A program made the translations under genes and the position numbers. From assembly GCA_902604175.1 (NCBI GenBank), contig CACKXR010000003.1, positions 1 through 64,000 of the forward strand: a DNA stretch of 64,000 nt, read 5' to 3'. The stretch is from an uncultured Pelagibacteraceae bacterium (lineage in GTDB: Bacteria > Pseudomonadota > Alphaproteobacteria > Pelagibacterales > Pelagibacteraceae). Below, in pieces: positions 19,369-29,119 of this stretch. Numbering within the stretch: the first letter of the stretch is position 1; each line of letters opens with the position of its first letter. The notes beneath the pieces were generated by a model that saw only the letters and a program-made list of their open reading frames with translations, was not told where the DNA came from and made no database searches.

Positions 19369-22094
19369 GCAATTCTCAAATAAACCTCCCAAAAACTGCT
19401 TTTTCAATGAAAGCTAATTTGCCTGTAAGAGAGCCAGAGATTTTAGAATATTGGCAGACTATCAATCTTTACAAAAAATTAAGAAATTCAAGCAAGGGAA
19501 AAGAAAAATTTGTCCTACATGATGGTCCTCCATATGCAAATGGTAATATCCATATGGGAACTGCTCTAAATAAAATTTTAAAAGACATTATTGTAAAATT
19601 CCATCAAATGGATGGTAAAGACTCTATCTATGTTCCTGGTTGGGATTGCCATGGTTTACCAATTGAGTGGAAAATAGAGGAGCAATATAAAAAAAATAAA
19701 AAAAATAAAAACGACATTCCAATAGTAGAGTTTCGAAAAGAATGCAGATTGTTTGCAGAGAAATGGATCGAGGTGCACAAAGGTCAATTTAAACGTTTAG
19801 GTGTAGTGGGCGATTGGGAAAATTATTATTCAACTATGAGTTTTGATGCTGAAGCTCAAATTGTCAGAGAGCTTGGTAAGTTTTTAAAAGAAGGAAGTTT
19901 ATATAGGGGTTTTAAACCAGTATTATGGTCGACTGTTGAAAAGACTGCTCTAGCAGATGCTGAAGTCGAATATCAAGATCATAAGTCAGATACTATTTAC
20001 ACATCTTTCCCTGTCAAAAAATCAAACATAAAAGAACTTGAAGGGAGTGAGATAATTATTTGGACTACAACCCCTTGGACAATTCCAGCAAACAAGGCAC
20101 TAGCTTACAATGAAACTCTTGATTACGTTCAATTGGAGTTAAATGACGATAGTGATTTTAAAAATAGAAAAATTATAGTCGCCGAAGCTTTACTACAGTC
20201 GGTAATTAATGACTGTAAAATTGAAAATTATAAAAAAATAAGAACATTTAAAGGTAAGGAGTTTAAAGAAACTATCTGTTCTCACCCTTTTTTAGATTTA
20301 GGTTATGACTATGATATACCAATGTTAGAGGCAAGGTTTGTAACAACTGAGCAGGGAACTGGCATTGTTCATTGCGCTCCAAGTCATGGCCCTGATGATT
20401 TTAATTTATGTTTAAATAACGGAATTAAAGCAATTGAAACAGTCAATGGAGATGGAAAATATACAAAACATGTCAGTTTATTTGAAGGTATTCATATATT
20501 TAAAGCCAACCCAATAGTAATTGAAAAACTTAAAGAACAAAAAAAATTATTATCAAATGGTGAGCTTATGCACTCTTATCCACATTCTTGGAGATCAAAA
20601 GCTCCATTAGTTCATAGAGCTACTCCACAATGGTTTATATCAATGGAAAGTCATCAATTGAGAGATAAAGCATTAAAAGCAATTAATGATACAACTTTTT
20701 ATCCTAGCAAAGGAAAAGAAAGATTAAAATCAATGATAGAAACTAGACCAGATTGGTGTGTATCTAGACAAAGAGTATGGGGTGTTCCTCTTCCAATCTT
20801 TGTAAACAAAAAAACCAAAGAAATTTTAGTTGACGATGAGGTAAATGAAAACATAGCTTTAATTTATGAAAATGAGGGTTCAGATTGTTGGTTTTCTGAC
20901 GACCCCCAAAGATTTTTAGGAACAAAATATAAAGCCGAAGATTATGATAAGTTGAGTGACATTGTTGAGGTTTGGTTTGATAGCGGATCCACGCACTCAT
21001 TTGTTCTGGAAAAGAGAAAAGATTTAAAGTGGCCAGCATCAATGTATTTAGAAGGTTCAGATCAACATAGAGGTTGGTTTCATTCGTCACTGCTAGAGTC
21101 TTGTGGCACAAGAGGAAGAGCACCATTTGAAAATATTTTATCCCATGGATTTGTGGTGGACGGTAAAGGATTAAAAATGTCAAAATCTTTAGGAAATGTA
21201 ATAGCTCCAGAAGACATTTTAAAAAAGTATGGAGCAGATATATTAAGAATTTGGGTAGCATCATCAAACTATTCAGAAGATTTAAGAATAGATTATTCAA
21301 TTCTTGACCAACATGCGGAGTCTTATCGAAAAATAAGAAATACCTTCAGATATTTGCTTGGAAATATTAAAGATAAATTTGAAGAAATTAATTTTGTAAA
21401 AGTAGATTTAAATGAATTACCAGAGCTCGAGCAATTTATGTTACATAAATTGTACTCTTTGAACATAAATTTTAAAAAATATTTTAAAAATTATGATTTC
21501 CATAATTTATATAAAGAGTTACTTAATTTCTGTACGGTAGATCTATCTGCGTTTTATTTTGATATAAGAAAAGACTCATTATATTGTGATCCTATAAACT
21601 CAAAAAAAAGAAAATCCACTATACTATTATTAAATATAATTTTGAATTCATTATTGAAATGGTTCGCACCAATTTTATCTTTTACAACAGAGGAAATTTA
21701 TAGATTGTTATTTAAAGACAATAAAAGTATTCATTTAGAAAAATTTTTAGAATTCCCAAATACATTTGCAAATGAAGAATTATATAATAAATGGATAGAA
21801 CTAATAAAAATAAGAAATATTTGTAATATTAGTATTGAAGAAAAAAGAGCTAATAAAGAAATAGGATCTAGTTTAGAGGCAGACATAAATATTCATCTTG
21901 ATAAAAGATTAGAGAAAATTATTGAAAACATAGATTTTGCAGAACTATGTATAACATCTAAAGCTCAAATTTTATTTAATGAAAATCTAGAAACAAGTGC
22001 ACAAACTACAAAAGCAAAAGGAACAAAGTGTAACTTATGCTGGAAAATTACTGAAAATGCTTGTGAAAGAGCACATTGTCCACATAGTTCTTGA
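19365..22094 (+). CDS. ileS: Isoleucyl-tRNA synthetase
   Basis: HDGPPYANGNIHMGTALNKILKD, KMSKSLGN, C-terminal CNLCW…C zinc motif. Confidence 0.98.
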   Translation: MSNSQINLPKTAFSMKANLPVREPEILEYWQTINLYKKLRNSSKGKEKFVLHDGPPYANGNIHMGTALNKILKDIIVKFHQMDGKDSIYVPGWDCHGLPIEWKIEEQYKKNKKNKNDIPIVEFRKECRLFAEKWIEVHKGQFKRLGVVGDWENYYSTMSFDAEAQIVRELGKFLKEGSLYRGFKPVLWSTVEKTALADAEVEYQDHKSDTIYTSFPVKKSNIKELEGSEIIIWTTTPWTIPANKALAYNETLDYVQLELNDDSDFKNRKIIVAEALLQSVINDCKIENYKKIRTFKGKEFKETICSHPFLDLGYDYDIPMLEARFVTTEQGTGIVHCAPSHGPDDFNLCLNNGIKAIETVNGDGKYTKHVSLFEGIHIFKANPIVIEKLKEQKKLLSNGELMHSYPHSWRSKAPLVHRATPQWFISMESHQLRDKALKAINDTTFYPSKGKERLKSMIETRPDWCVSRQRVWGVPLPIFVNKKTKEILVDDEVNENIALIYENEGSDCWFSDDPQRFLGTKYKAEDYDKLSDIVEVWFDSGSTHSFVLEKRKDLKWPASMYLEGSDQHRGWFHSSLLESCGTRGRAPFENILSHGFVVDGKGLKMSKSLGNVIAPEDILKKYGADILRIWVASSNYSEDLRIDYSILDQHAESYRKIRNTFRYLLGNIKDKFEEINFVKVDLNELPELEQFMLHKLYSLNINFKKYFKNYDFHNLYKELLNFCTVDLSAFYFDIRKDSLYCDPINSKKRKSTILLLNIILNSLLKWFAPILSFTTEEIYRLLFKDNKSIHLEKFLEFPNTFANEELYNKWIELIKIRNICNISIEEKRANKEIGSSLEADINIHLDKRLEKIIENIDFAELCITSKAQILFNENLETSAQTTKAKGTKCNLCWKITENACERAHCPHSS

Positions 22095-22591
22095 TGAAAA
22101 TATTGGGATTTAAAATAAATTTTTATATTGAGATTACTATTGTATTTTTTATTTTCATTTTAGATCGATTAACAAAACTATATATAATTTATTTAGACAA
22201 GATAAGTAATAATTCTGAAATATTTTTATCAAAATACTTAAATATTTATTTAATTTGGAATGAAGGCATAGCATTCGGCTTATTTTCTTTAAATGAAAAA
22301 AATCTATACAATTATTTAACAATTTTAATATTTATAATCATTATTTTTATTCTTTTTTTGATAATTAAAAGCAAAGGTATTCAAAAATACGCATTATTAA
22401 TGATTCTTGGAGGTGCTCTTGGAAATTTATTTGATAGAATTTTTTATAGAGCTGTGCCTGATTTCATAGATTTACATATAAATAATTTTCACTGGTTCAT
22501 ATTTAATATCGCTGATATATTCATAACACTTGGTGTATTTCTCATGATTTTGTCTGAATTAATTGTTAAAGATAGGAATGAAAAAATTTAA
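22094..22591 (+). CDS. lspA: Signal peptidase II
   Basis: LDRLTKLYII, WNEGIAFGLF, GALGNLFDRI, FNIADIFITLGV. Confidence 0.95.
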   Translation: MKILGFKINFYIEITIVFFIFILDRLTKLYIIYLDKISNNSEIFLSKYLNIYLIWNEGIAFGLFSLNEKNLYNYLTILIFIIIIFILFLIIKSKGIQKYALLMILGGALGNLFDRIFYRAVPDFIDLHINNFHWFIFNIADIFITLGVFLMILSELIVKDRNEKI

Positions 22592-22901
22592 AATAATATT
22601 TATTATTATTATTGCTACACTTTTTTTTTATAGTTGTAAGACTATGAAAAAAGGTTTTGAGTCACAAAGAAAGAACAGCACTGATGAATTTTTGGTCGAA
22701 AAAAAACAGCCTTTAACAATGCCGCCAGATTTTGATGAATTGCCTATGCCTAAACAAAATCAGTCAAATGATCAACAAGAGACTACAAATCAAATCGAAG
22801 AACTTATAGTAAGAGATAACCCCAAAGATGATAGTTTAAATAAAAATGATAGCTCAAATCAGAATACTGAAAATTTTATTTTAGATAAAATTAAAAAATA
22901 A
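22578..22901 (+). CDS. Lipoprotein, DUF3035/BamF-like
   Basis: Lipobox FFYSC; PLTMPPDFDELPMP motif; follows lspA. Confidence 0.65.
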   Translation: MKKFKIIFIIIIATLFFYSCKTMKKGFESQRKNSTDEFLVEKKQPLTMPPDFDELPMPKQNQSNDQQETTNQIEELIVRDNPKDDSLNKNDSSNQNTENFILDKIKK

Positions 22902-22904
22902 AGG

Positions 22905-24056
22905 ATGCATACTAAAAATATTTTATTTAATAATTTCAAATTAAAAAAAAAAACTTCACATACAAAAAGATTACTTTTAAAACTTTTAAATGAGGATAAT
23001 CAAATTTTATATTCATTAGGAAAAAATTATGAGGATAGCTTTACCAAAAAAAATCTATCAAAATATAAAAAATATCTAAATATTAGAATAATAGGAATGG
23101 GGGGGTCTAGTTTAGGAACTAAAGCGATATATAGTTTCCTAAAACATAAAATTAAAAAAAGTATAATTTTTTTAGATAATCTCCAACCAAATTTGTCAAA
23201 AAATAATAAAAAACATCTTAATTTAATTGTTTCTAAATCAGGTAACACGCTTGAAACAATTGTAAACTCAAATATTTTCACAAATAAATTAGATAAAAAT
23301 ATTTTTATTACAGAAAACAAAAAAAGTTATCTTTATGAACAAGCGAACAAATTAAAATCAGACATAATTCATCACAATAATTATATAGGAGGTAGATATT
23401 CAGTTCTATCCGAGGTTGGCATGTTGCCTGCTGTATTAATGGGATTAAAACCAAGTCATTTTAGACAATTTAATTCTATAATAAAAAACAAAAAATTTTT
23501 TAATAGTTTAGTCCAAAATGTTGCTACTACTGTTTTCTTTTTAAAAAGTAAAAAAATAAACTCAATAATTCTCAATTACGATGAAAAAGCTCAAGATTTT
23601 TTCAATTGGTATCAACAGTTAATAGCTGAAAGTTTGGGAAAAAAAAGCAAAGGACTACTTCCTGTTATATCTTCTTTACCAAAAGACAACCACAGCCTTA
23701 TGCAACTTTATCTTGATGGATTTAAAAATAATTTTTTTACTTTTTTTTACACTCATGAGTACAAATCACTAAGAATAAATAATAACAAAATATTATCATC
23801 ATATAAGTATCTGAAAAATAAAGGTTTATCAGAGATAATTTATGCTCAAAAAAAAGCTACTGAAAATGTATTTAATAAAAAAAATATTCCATTTCGAAGT
23901 TTTGAAATAAAAAATAGAGATGAAAAAACATTAGGAGAATTATTTTGTTTTTTTATTTTAGAAACAATTTTAATAGGTAAATCTTTAAATTTAAATCCAT
24001 ATGATCAGCCAGCAGTTGAACTCATAAAGGTAGAAACTAAAAAAATACTAACTTAA
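22905..24056 (+). CDS. pgi: Glucose-6-phosphate isomerase, short form
   Basis: IIGMGGSSLGTKAIYSFL, VSKSGNTLETI, GGRYSVLSEVGMLPA, LNPYDQPAVELIK. Confidence 0.87.
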   Translation: MHTKNILFNNFKLKKKTSHTKRLLLKLLNEDNQILYSLGKNYEDSFTKKNLSKYKKYLNIRIIGMGGSSLGTKAIYSFLKHKIKKSIIFLDNLQPNLSKNNKKHLNLIVSKSGNTLETIVNSNIFTNKLDKNIFITENKKSYLYEQANKLKSDIIHHNNYIGGRYSVLSEVGMLPAVLMGLKPSHFRQFNSIIKNKKFFNSLVQNVATTVFFLKSKKINSIILNYDEKAQDFFNWYQQLIAESLGKKSKGLLPVISSLPKDNHSLMQLYLDGFKNNFFTFFYTHEYKSLRINNNKILSSYKYLKNKGLSEIIYAQKKATENVFNKKNIPFRSFEIKNRDEKTLGELFCFFILETILIGKSLNLNPYDQPAVELIKVETKKILT

Positions 24057-24614
24057 AAGTTTAATAAAGTTTATTTTTGAAATTCCATACTGTTTCTCTA
24101 CAATGATTTCAACATTAGGTGGAAATAGATCCCTTTCCTTTTTATGACGGTGCAAAATGACAATGCCATTTCTTTTTAAAATATTATTTTTAATAATCTC
24201 TTTAAAAATTATAGATAGATTTTTGTCTTTGTAGGGTGGATCTAAAAAAATAATATCAAAAGAATCCTTTAATAGAAAAAGTGTATTTGCATCATATATA
24301 TCTTTTTCAATAATTTCATATTTATCAACAGATTTAAGATTAATTAAATTCTTTTTTAAAACTGACAAGACAACTTGATAATTTTCGCAAAATATCACTT
24401 TTTTTGCACCTCTTGATATACATTCTATCCCAAAAGAACCAACACCTGAAAATAAATCTAACACCTTAGCCTCAAAAAGCTTTACTTTAAATTTATTTGA
24501 ATGATCAATAATGTTGAAAATTGACTCTTTTGTTAAATCCTTTAAAGGTCTAGTTTTAACATCTTTTGGTCCTAATAATTTTTTACCTTTAAAGTATCCT
24601 GATATTACTCTCAT
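24048..24614 (-). CDS. rsmD: 16S rRNA (guanine966-N2)-methyltransferase
   Basis: MRVISGYFKGKKL, LDLFSGVGSFGIECISRGA, FLDPPY. Confidence 0.94.
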   Translation of the reverse strand: MRVISGYFKGKKLLGPKDVKTRPLKDLTKESIFNIIDHSNKFKVKLFEAKVLDLFSGVGSFGIECISRGAKKVIFCENYQVVLSVLKKNLINLKSVDKYEIIEKDIYDANTLFLLKDSFDIIFLDPPYKDKNLSIIFKEIIKNNILKRNGIVILHRHKKERDLFPPNVEIIVEKQYGISKINFIKLLS

Positions 24615-25876
24615 TTATCAATGACCTTGTACCCAATATCTTTCCTATAAAATCCACCTGACCAATTTAACTTTTCAAGATTTTTTAGAATATTTTCTCT
24701 TGCTGATTTAAGATTTTCAGAAATGGTGATAAAATTTAACACACGTCCACCTATCGCATAGATCTTATCTTTCTTTTTTATGGTTCCAGCATGAAATAAA
24801 AAATCACCTTCTTTTAAAATAATTTTGTTGATATTTTCTATCTCAACATTCTTATTAAATTCTTCTGGATATCCCTTTGAGCAGACAACGACGCATAAAC
24901 TTTTTTTATTTAACCATTCAATTTTAAATTGATTTAATTTACCTTCACAACAAGCTAATAAAATTTCAACTAAATTAGTTTTAAGTTTAGGGAGAATTGT
25001 TTGACATTCTGGATCACCCATTCGAACATTATATTCTATTAAAAAAGGTTCATTATTCACAATCATCAAACCTGTGTATAAAAATCCTTTATAATTTGTC
25101 CCAAGATTAGCTAACCCCATCAGTGTTGGTTTAATAATTTTATTTATAATTTTATTCTCTAAATCCTTGTTAATTAATCTTGAAGGGGAATAAGCACCCA
25201 TGCCACCTGTGTTTTTACCCATATCTCCCTCTAAAACTCTTTTATGATCTTGTGCGGTATCAAAAGTTTTAAAAGTATTTCCATCATGAATTGTAAAAAA
25301 ACTCATTTCCTCACCTTGTAAAAATTCCTCGATTAGCAAATTTTTTGCTTTTCCAAATTTACCATCAAATATCTCATTAATTGCTATTACTGCTTCACTC
25401 TTCTCATTACAAATGTAAACACCTTTACCTGAAGCAAGGTTATCTGCTTTAACCACTGTAGGAAATTTAGTTTTTTTCAAAAATTCTTTTGCACTATCTT
25501 TATTTTCAAAAATTCCAAATTTAGCTGTTGGAATTTTGAATTTTTCGCAAAGTTTTTTTGTAAATATTTTTGAACCCTCAAGTTGAGAGGCAACTTTATT
25601 TGGTCCAAATACTTTAATATTAAAACTCTCCAAATAATCGACTAGCCCTTCAACCAAAGGCTTTTCTGGACCAACGACAATTAAGTCGATTTTTTTCTCA
25701 AAAACAAAATTTTTAATATTTTCAAAATTTTCTAAATTAATATTTATATTTTCTGCTATTTCTTTCGTACCTGCATTTCCTGGAAAACAGAATATTTTGT
25801 CTATTTTATTTGAATTCTTTAAAGTTTGGCAAATAGCATGCTCTCTTCCACCGCTTCCTATTATTCCAACTTTCAT
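24611..25876 (-). CDS. purD: Phosphoribosylamine--glycine ligase
   Basis: MKVGIIGSGGREHAI, full GARS ATP-grasp sequence. Confidence 0.98.
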   Translation of the reverse strand: MKVGIIGSGGREHAICQTLKNSNKIDKIFCFPGNAGTKEIAENININLENFENIKNFVFEKKIDLIVVGPEKPLVEGLVDYLESFNIKVFGPNKVASQLEGSKIFTKKLCEKFKIPTAKFGIFENKDSAKEFLKKTKFPTVVKADNLASGKGVYICNEKSEAVIAINEIFDGKFGKAKNLLIEEFLQGEEMSFFTIHDGNTFKTFDTAQDHKRVLEGDMGKNTGGMGAYSPSRLINKDLENKIINKIIKPTLMGLANLGTNYKGFLYTGLMIVNNEPFLIEYNVRMGDPECQTILPKLKTNLVEILLACCEGKLNQFKIEWLNKKSLCVVVCSKGYPEEFNKNVEIENINKIILKEGDFLFHAGTIKKKDKIYAIGGRVLNFITISENLKSARENILKNLEKLNWSGGFYRKDIGYKVIDK

Positions 25877-25897
25877 ATAAAACTATATAAACTAAAA

Positions 25898-26089
25898 ATG
25901 ACAAAAAAATTAGCAAAAATAAAATATTTACCAAACAATTTTCAGGTTATTGAACCTGGAGATTATGTAGAATGTGCGGTATCTGGAAAAAAAATAAATC
26001 TGGAAAATTTAAATTATTGGAATGTTGAATTGCAAGAACCTTATTATTCCTATGTAGAAGCTTTCAAAAAAAGGGAGGAATTAGATTAA
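25898..26089 (+). CDS. DUF2093-like small protein
   Basis: MTKKLAKIKYLPNNFQVIEPGDYVECAVSGKKINLENLNYWNVELQEPY; ATG at 25898 preferred. Confidence 0.7.
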   Translation: MTKKLAKIKYLPNNFQVIEPGDYVECAVSGKKINLENLNYWNVELQEPYYSYVEAFKKREELD

Positions 26090-26097
26090 TAATAATT

Positions 26098-26958
26098 TTA
26101 CTTCCATCGGTTATGAGACCATATCCATTGCTCTGGTCTTTTGAGTATCATCGCACCAAGAATGTTATTTAATTTATGTGTAATATTTTCAACCGAATCC
26201 TTTTTTGAAAAATTTATTGGATCATGTATAGATATTTTGAAATTTAAATCTTTAATTCTTTCTATATATACTGGTACAACCGGTATGTTGAATTTTTTTG
26301 CCAATTGAGCAGGTATTGTGGTAGTCAAAGCTTGTTGATTGAATAAGTCAGACAAAATTCCCTCTGAAACTCTTTGGTCTATCATAAGGGCAGTTGAATA
26401 GTTATTCTTTTTTAAAGATATTAATTTTTTTAGTCCACCAACCCCTTTTTTAATTTGATGTTTACAAATAAATTTTTCCCTTATTTTTTCCATAATTCTA
26501 TTTAAAAAAACATTGTTTAAAGGTCTGTAAATCGTTGATAACTTAATGCCAGTTTTTTCAAGGTACATAGCCATTAACTCAAAATTACTAAAGTGTCCTG
26601 AAACGAAAATAACTTGTTTTTTTGATTTTATAATTTCTTCAAGAATTTCTTGTCCCTCAATCTGAATGTTTTTTGCAAGTTCGCCAGATCTAAAATTTTT
26701 TATAAACATGTACTCTGCAAATAATCTTCCGTAATTATTCCACATTAACTTTGTTATATTATTTAAGTTTTTAGAATTTATGTCTGGAAACCCTTTTCTA
26801 ATATTTGAATAAATTGTTTGTTTTGATCTAAAAAATGGTCCAATAAATTCAAATATTTTTCCACTAAGTTTTGAGGATATATTTGGCCCTAAAATTTTAA
26901 ATATAAAAAAACTAAAAATTGTTAAAAGAAACTGTATAAAATATTTAATATATTTCAT
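26098..26958 (-). CDS. lpxL: Lipid A biosynthesis acyltransferase (LpxL/HtrB family)
   Basis: VSGHFSNFELMA, MIDQRVSEG, RPEQWIWSHNRWK. Confidence 0.88.
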   Translation of the reverse strand: MKYIKYFIQFLLTIFSFFIFKILGPNISSKLSGKIFEFIGPFFRSKQTIYSNIRKGFPDINSKNLNNITKLMWNNYGRLFAEYMFIKNFRSGELAKNIQIEGQEILEEIIKSKKQVIFVSGHFSNFELMAMYLEKTGIKLSTIYRPLNNVFLNRIMEKIREKFICKHQIKKGVGGLKKLISLKKNNYSTALMIDQRVSEGILSDLFNQQALTTTIPAQLAKKFNIPVVPVYIERIKDLNFKISIHDPINFSKKDSVENITHKLNNILGAMILKRPEQWIWSHNRWK

Positions 26959-26959
26959 T

Positions 26960-27886
26960 CTAAATTATTGATTTTACCAATTTATTTTCATCTAATATTT
27001 TTAATTCTGATTTCATTACTTTAATTCTGCTTTTATCAAAATCCTTTAATCTTAGAAAATCTTTTTCTGTCGTAATTATTTCACACTTTAGGTCACTAGC
27101 CTCATTTAAAATTTTGTTTATGTCATTTTTTGTGTAAAGATGATGATCTGAAAACTCAAAATCTTTTATTACCTCTAAACCACATTCTTTTAACATTGAA
27201 AGAAATGTTTGATGGTTACCAATACCAGAGAAAACTAAATATTTTTTTTTTTTACAGAATTCACCCAAGTTAACAGGTTCATATTTGCCTATATGAATAT
27301 TAATTTTAGTAGTAATTTTATAAATTTCTTTAGTTAAATAATCAATATTTTCCAAATTACCATTTAGAAATATATGATCATAGTTTCGTATATTCTTAAA
27401 ATTTTCTCTTAATGGTCCAGCAGGTAAAGTCATACCATTTCCAATCCAATTTTTATTATTAAAACAAACAAAACTTAAATCATATTTAATAGTTTTATCC
27501 TGAAGACCATCATCGAGGATTGCAATGTCATAATTTTGGCTTTCAGCCATCTTTATAGCATCTATTCTTTTTGACGATAAAAAAAGTTTTCCATTTTTTT
27601 TCAAAAGTTTTTGTTCATCAATTTGGTTCTTATAAAATTTTTTAATAAAACATGATTTTATATTTTTATTATTTAAAAGTTTATTTATTTTAATGCACAA
27701 AGATGTCTTACCAGTACCACCTAAGTAAAAATTACCAATACATATAGTTTTAATATTGAAAGTCTCTTTTTTAGATATTTGAAAAAATATTTTTATTACA
27801 TTTATTAAAATGGCTATTGGAAAAAGTAGATATGCATTTAAATTTGGTTTTTTATAATCCCAAAACTTAGGTTTTTTTAAATTCAT
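26960..27886 (-). CDS. lpxK: Tetraacyldisaccharide 4'-kinase
   Basis: IGNFYLGGTGKTSL, ILDDGLQDKTI, FSGIGNHQTFLSML. Confidence 0.93.
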   Translation of the reverse strand: MNLKKPKFWDYKKPNLNAYLLFPIAILINVIKIFFQISKKETFNIKTICIGNFYLGGTGKTSLCIKINKLLNNKNIKSCFIKKFYKNQIDEQKLLKKNGKLFLSSKRIDAIKMAESQNYDIAILDDGLQDKTIKYDLSFVCFNNKNWIGNGMTLPAGPLRENFKNIRNYDHIFLNGNLENIDYLTKEIYKITTKINIHIGKYEPVNLGEFCKKKKYLVFSGIGNHQTFLSMLKECGLEVIKDFEFSDHHLYTKNDINKILNEASDLKCEIITTEKDFLRLKDFDKSRIKVMKSELKILDENKLVKSII

Positions 27887-29117
27887 TAATAAGAAAGTAG
27901 TCTATTTCTTTTATAGTTTTTTTTAAAATCTTTTGTCCAATATGTTTAATTTTATTGCCTATTATTTTATTTCTTTTAAAGGTTATTGATGACCCCAATT
28001 CTGTTGATGTATAGATTTTCTTTGAGATATTAAATGAGCCTAATAATTTATAAACATCTTTGAAATTATCAATATTTGGTCCATGTAATATTTTTGCACC
28101 AAATCTTGCTGCCTCCAATGGATTTTGCCCTCCTCTTTGTATTATTGAACCACCTAAAAACACAGAAGAAGCTATCTCAAGGAACTTTTTAGTTTCTCCA
28201 AACGTATCAACAAGATAAATATCTGTATTTTTCAAGCTTTTAGGTTTTGAGCTATGATTTGAAACCTTAAGACCAAGACTTTCAATTTCTAAAATTATAT
28301 CTTTCGATCTGTGAATATGTCTTGGAATTATTACAGTCATTAAATTTTTAATTTTTTTTTTCAGTTGTAAGTGAGCTTTTGCGCAGAACACTTCTTCACT
28401 TTTATGTGTACTTGAAGCAACCCAAATTTTTTTTCTTTTGAGCTTTTTTTTCAAACTGATCTCAATTTTATCCAGGTTTTTTTCAAAATTTTCAGCAAAT
28501 TTTAAATTTCCTAAGTTGCGTATTTTATCTATTTCGAGTTTCTTCAAATATTTTTCTGTGTCAATATTTTGAGGGAAAGCAATTGTTATATTTTTGAAAG
28601 TAGATTTTCCAAAATTTTTTAAATTAATCCATCTTTTAAAAGTTTTTTTGGTTAGCCTGGCATTTAATAAAATTAATGGAATTTTTTGTTCTTTAATATT
28701 TTTGAACATACAAGGCCAAATTTCTGAGTCAACAAAGACAGCTATACAAGGTTTCCAAAAAGCCAAAAATCTATTTGTAAAAAAAAAACTATCTATAGGA
28801 TAAAATTGGTGTGTGGTTTTTTTAAACTTGTATTTCTGAAGTACTTTTGATGAGCTTAATGTGCTAGTTGTTACAAGTATTTGGGCAATAGAATTTTTTT
28901 TTTCATAATATTTAATAAGTGGCATAACGCTTAATATTTCACCCACACTTGCACCATGAAACCAAACAAGTTTTCCTTTAATCCTCTTTTTTGAAGTTAT
29001 ACTGAATTTTTCTTTAAATCTTTTTTTATCCTCTTTATTTTTTAAGATTCTATAAACTATTATTATTGGAGAAAATAAGATTATAATCGAAATTACAAGA
29101 TGGTATAAAAATAGCAT
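27867..29117 (-). CDS. waaA: 3-deoxy-D-manno-octulosonic acid transferase
   Basis: VWFHGASVGEI, VDSEIWPCM, LLNARLTKKTFKRW. Confidence 0.92.
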   Translation of the reverse strand: MLFLYHLVISIIILFSPIIIVYRILKNKEDKKRFKEKFSITSKKRIKGKLVWFHGASVGEILSVMPLIKYYEKKNSIAQILVTTSTLSSSKVLQKYKFKKTTHQFYPIDSFFFTNRFLAFWKPCIAVFVDSEIWPCMFKNIKEQKIPLILLNARLTKKTFKRWINLKNFGKSTFKNITIAFPQNIDTEKYLKKLEIDKIRNLGNLKFAENFEKNLDKIEISLKKKLKRKKIWVASSTHKSEEVFCAKAHLQLKKKIKNLMTVIIPRHIHRSKDIILEIESLGLKVSNHSSKPKSLKNTDIYLVDTFGETKKFLEIASSVFLGGSIIQRGGQNPLEAARFGAKILHGPNIDNFKDVYKLLGSFNISKKIYTSTELGSSITFKRNKIIGNKIKHIGQKILKKTIKEIDYFLINEFKKT

Positions 29118-29119
29118 AA

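Noticed and set aside
20764-21300. 178-aa ORF antisense to ileS
   Set aside because: Lies wholly inside the well-supported ileS frame; sequence is low-complexity Leu/Phe/His-rich as expected for reverse-frame translation, with no recognised motif.
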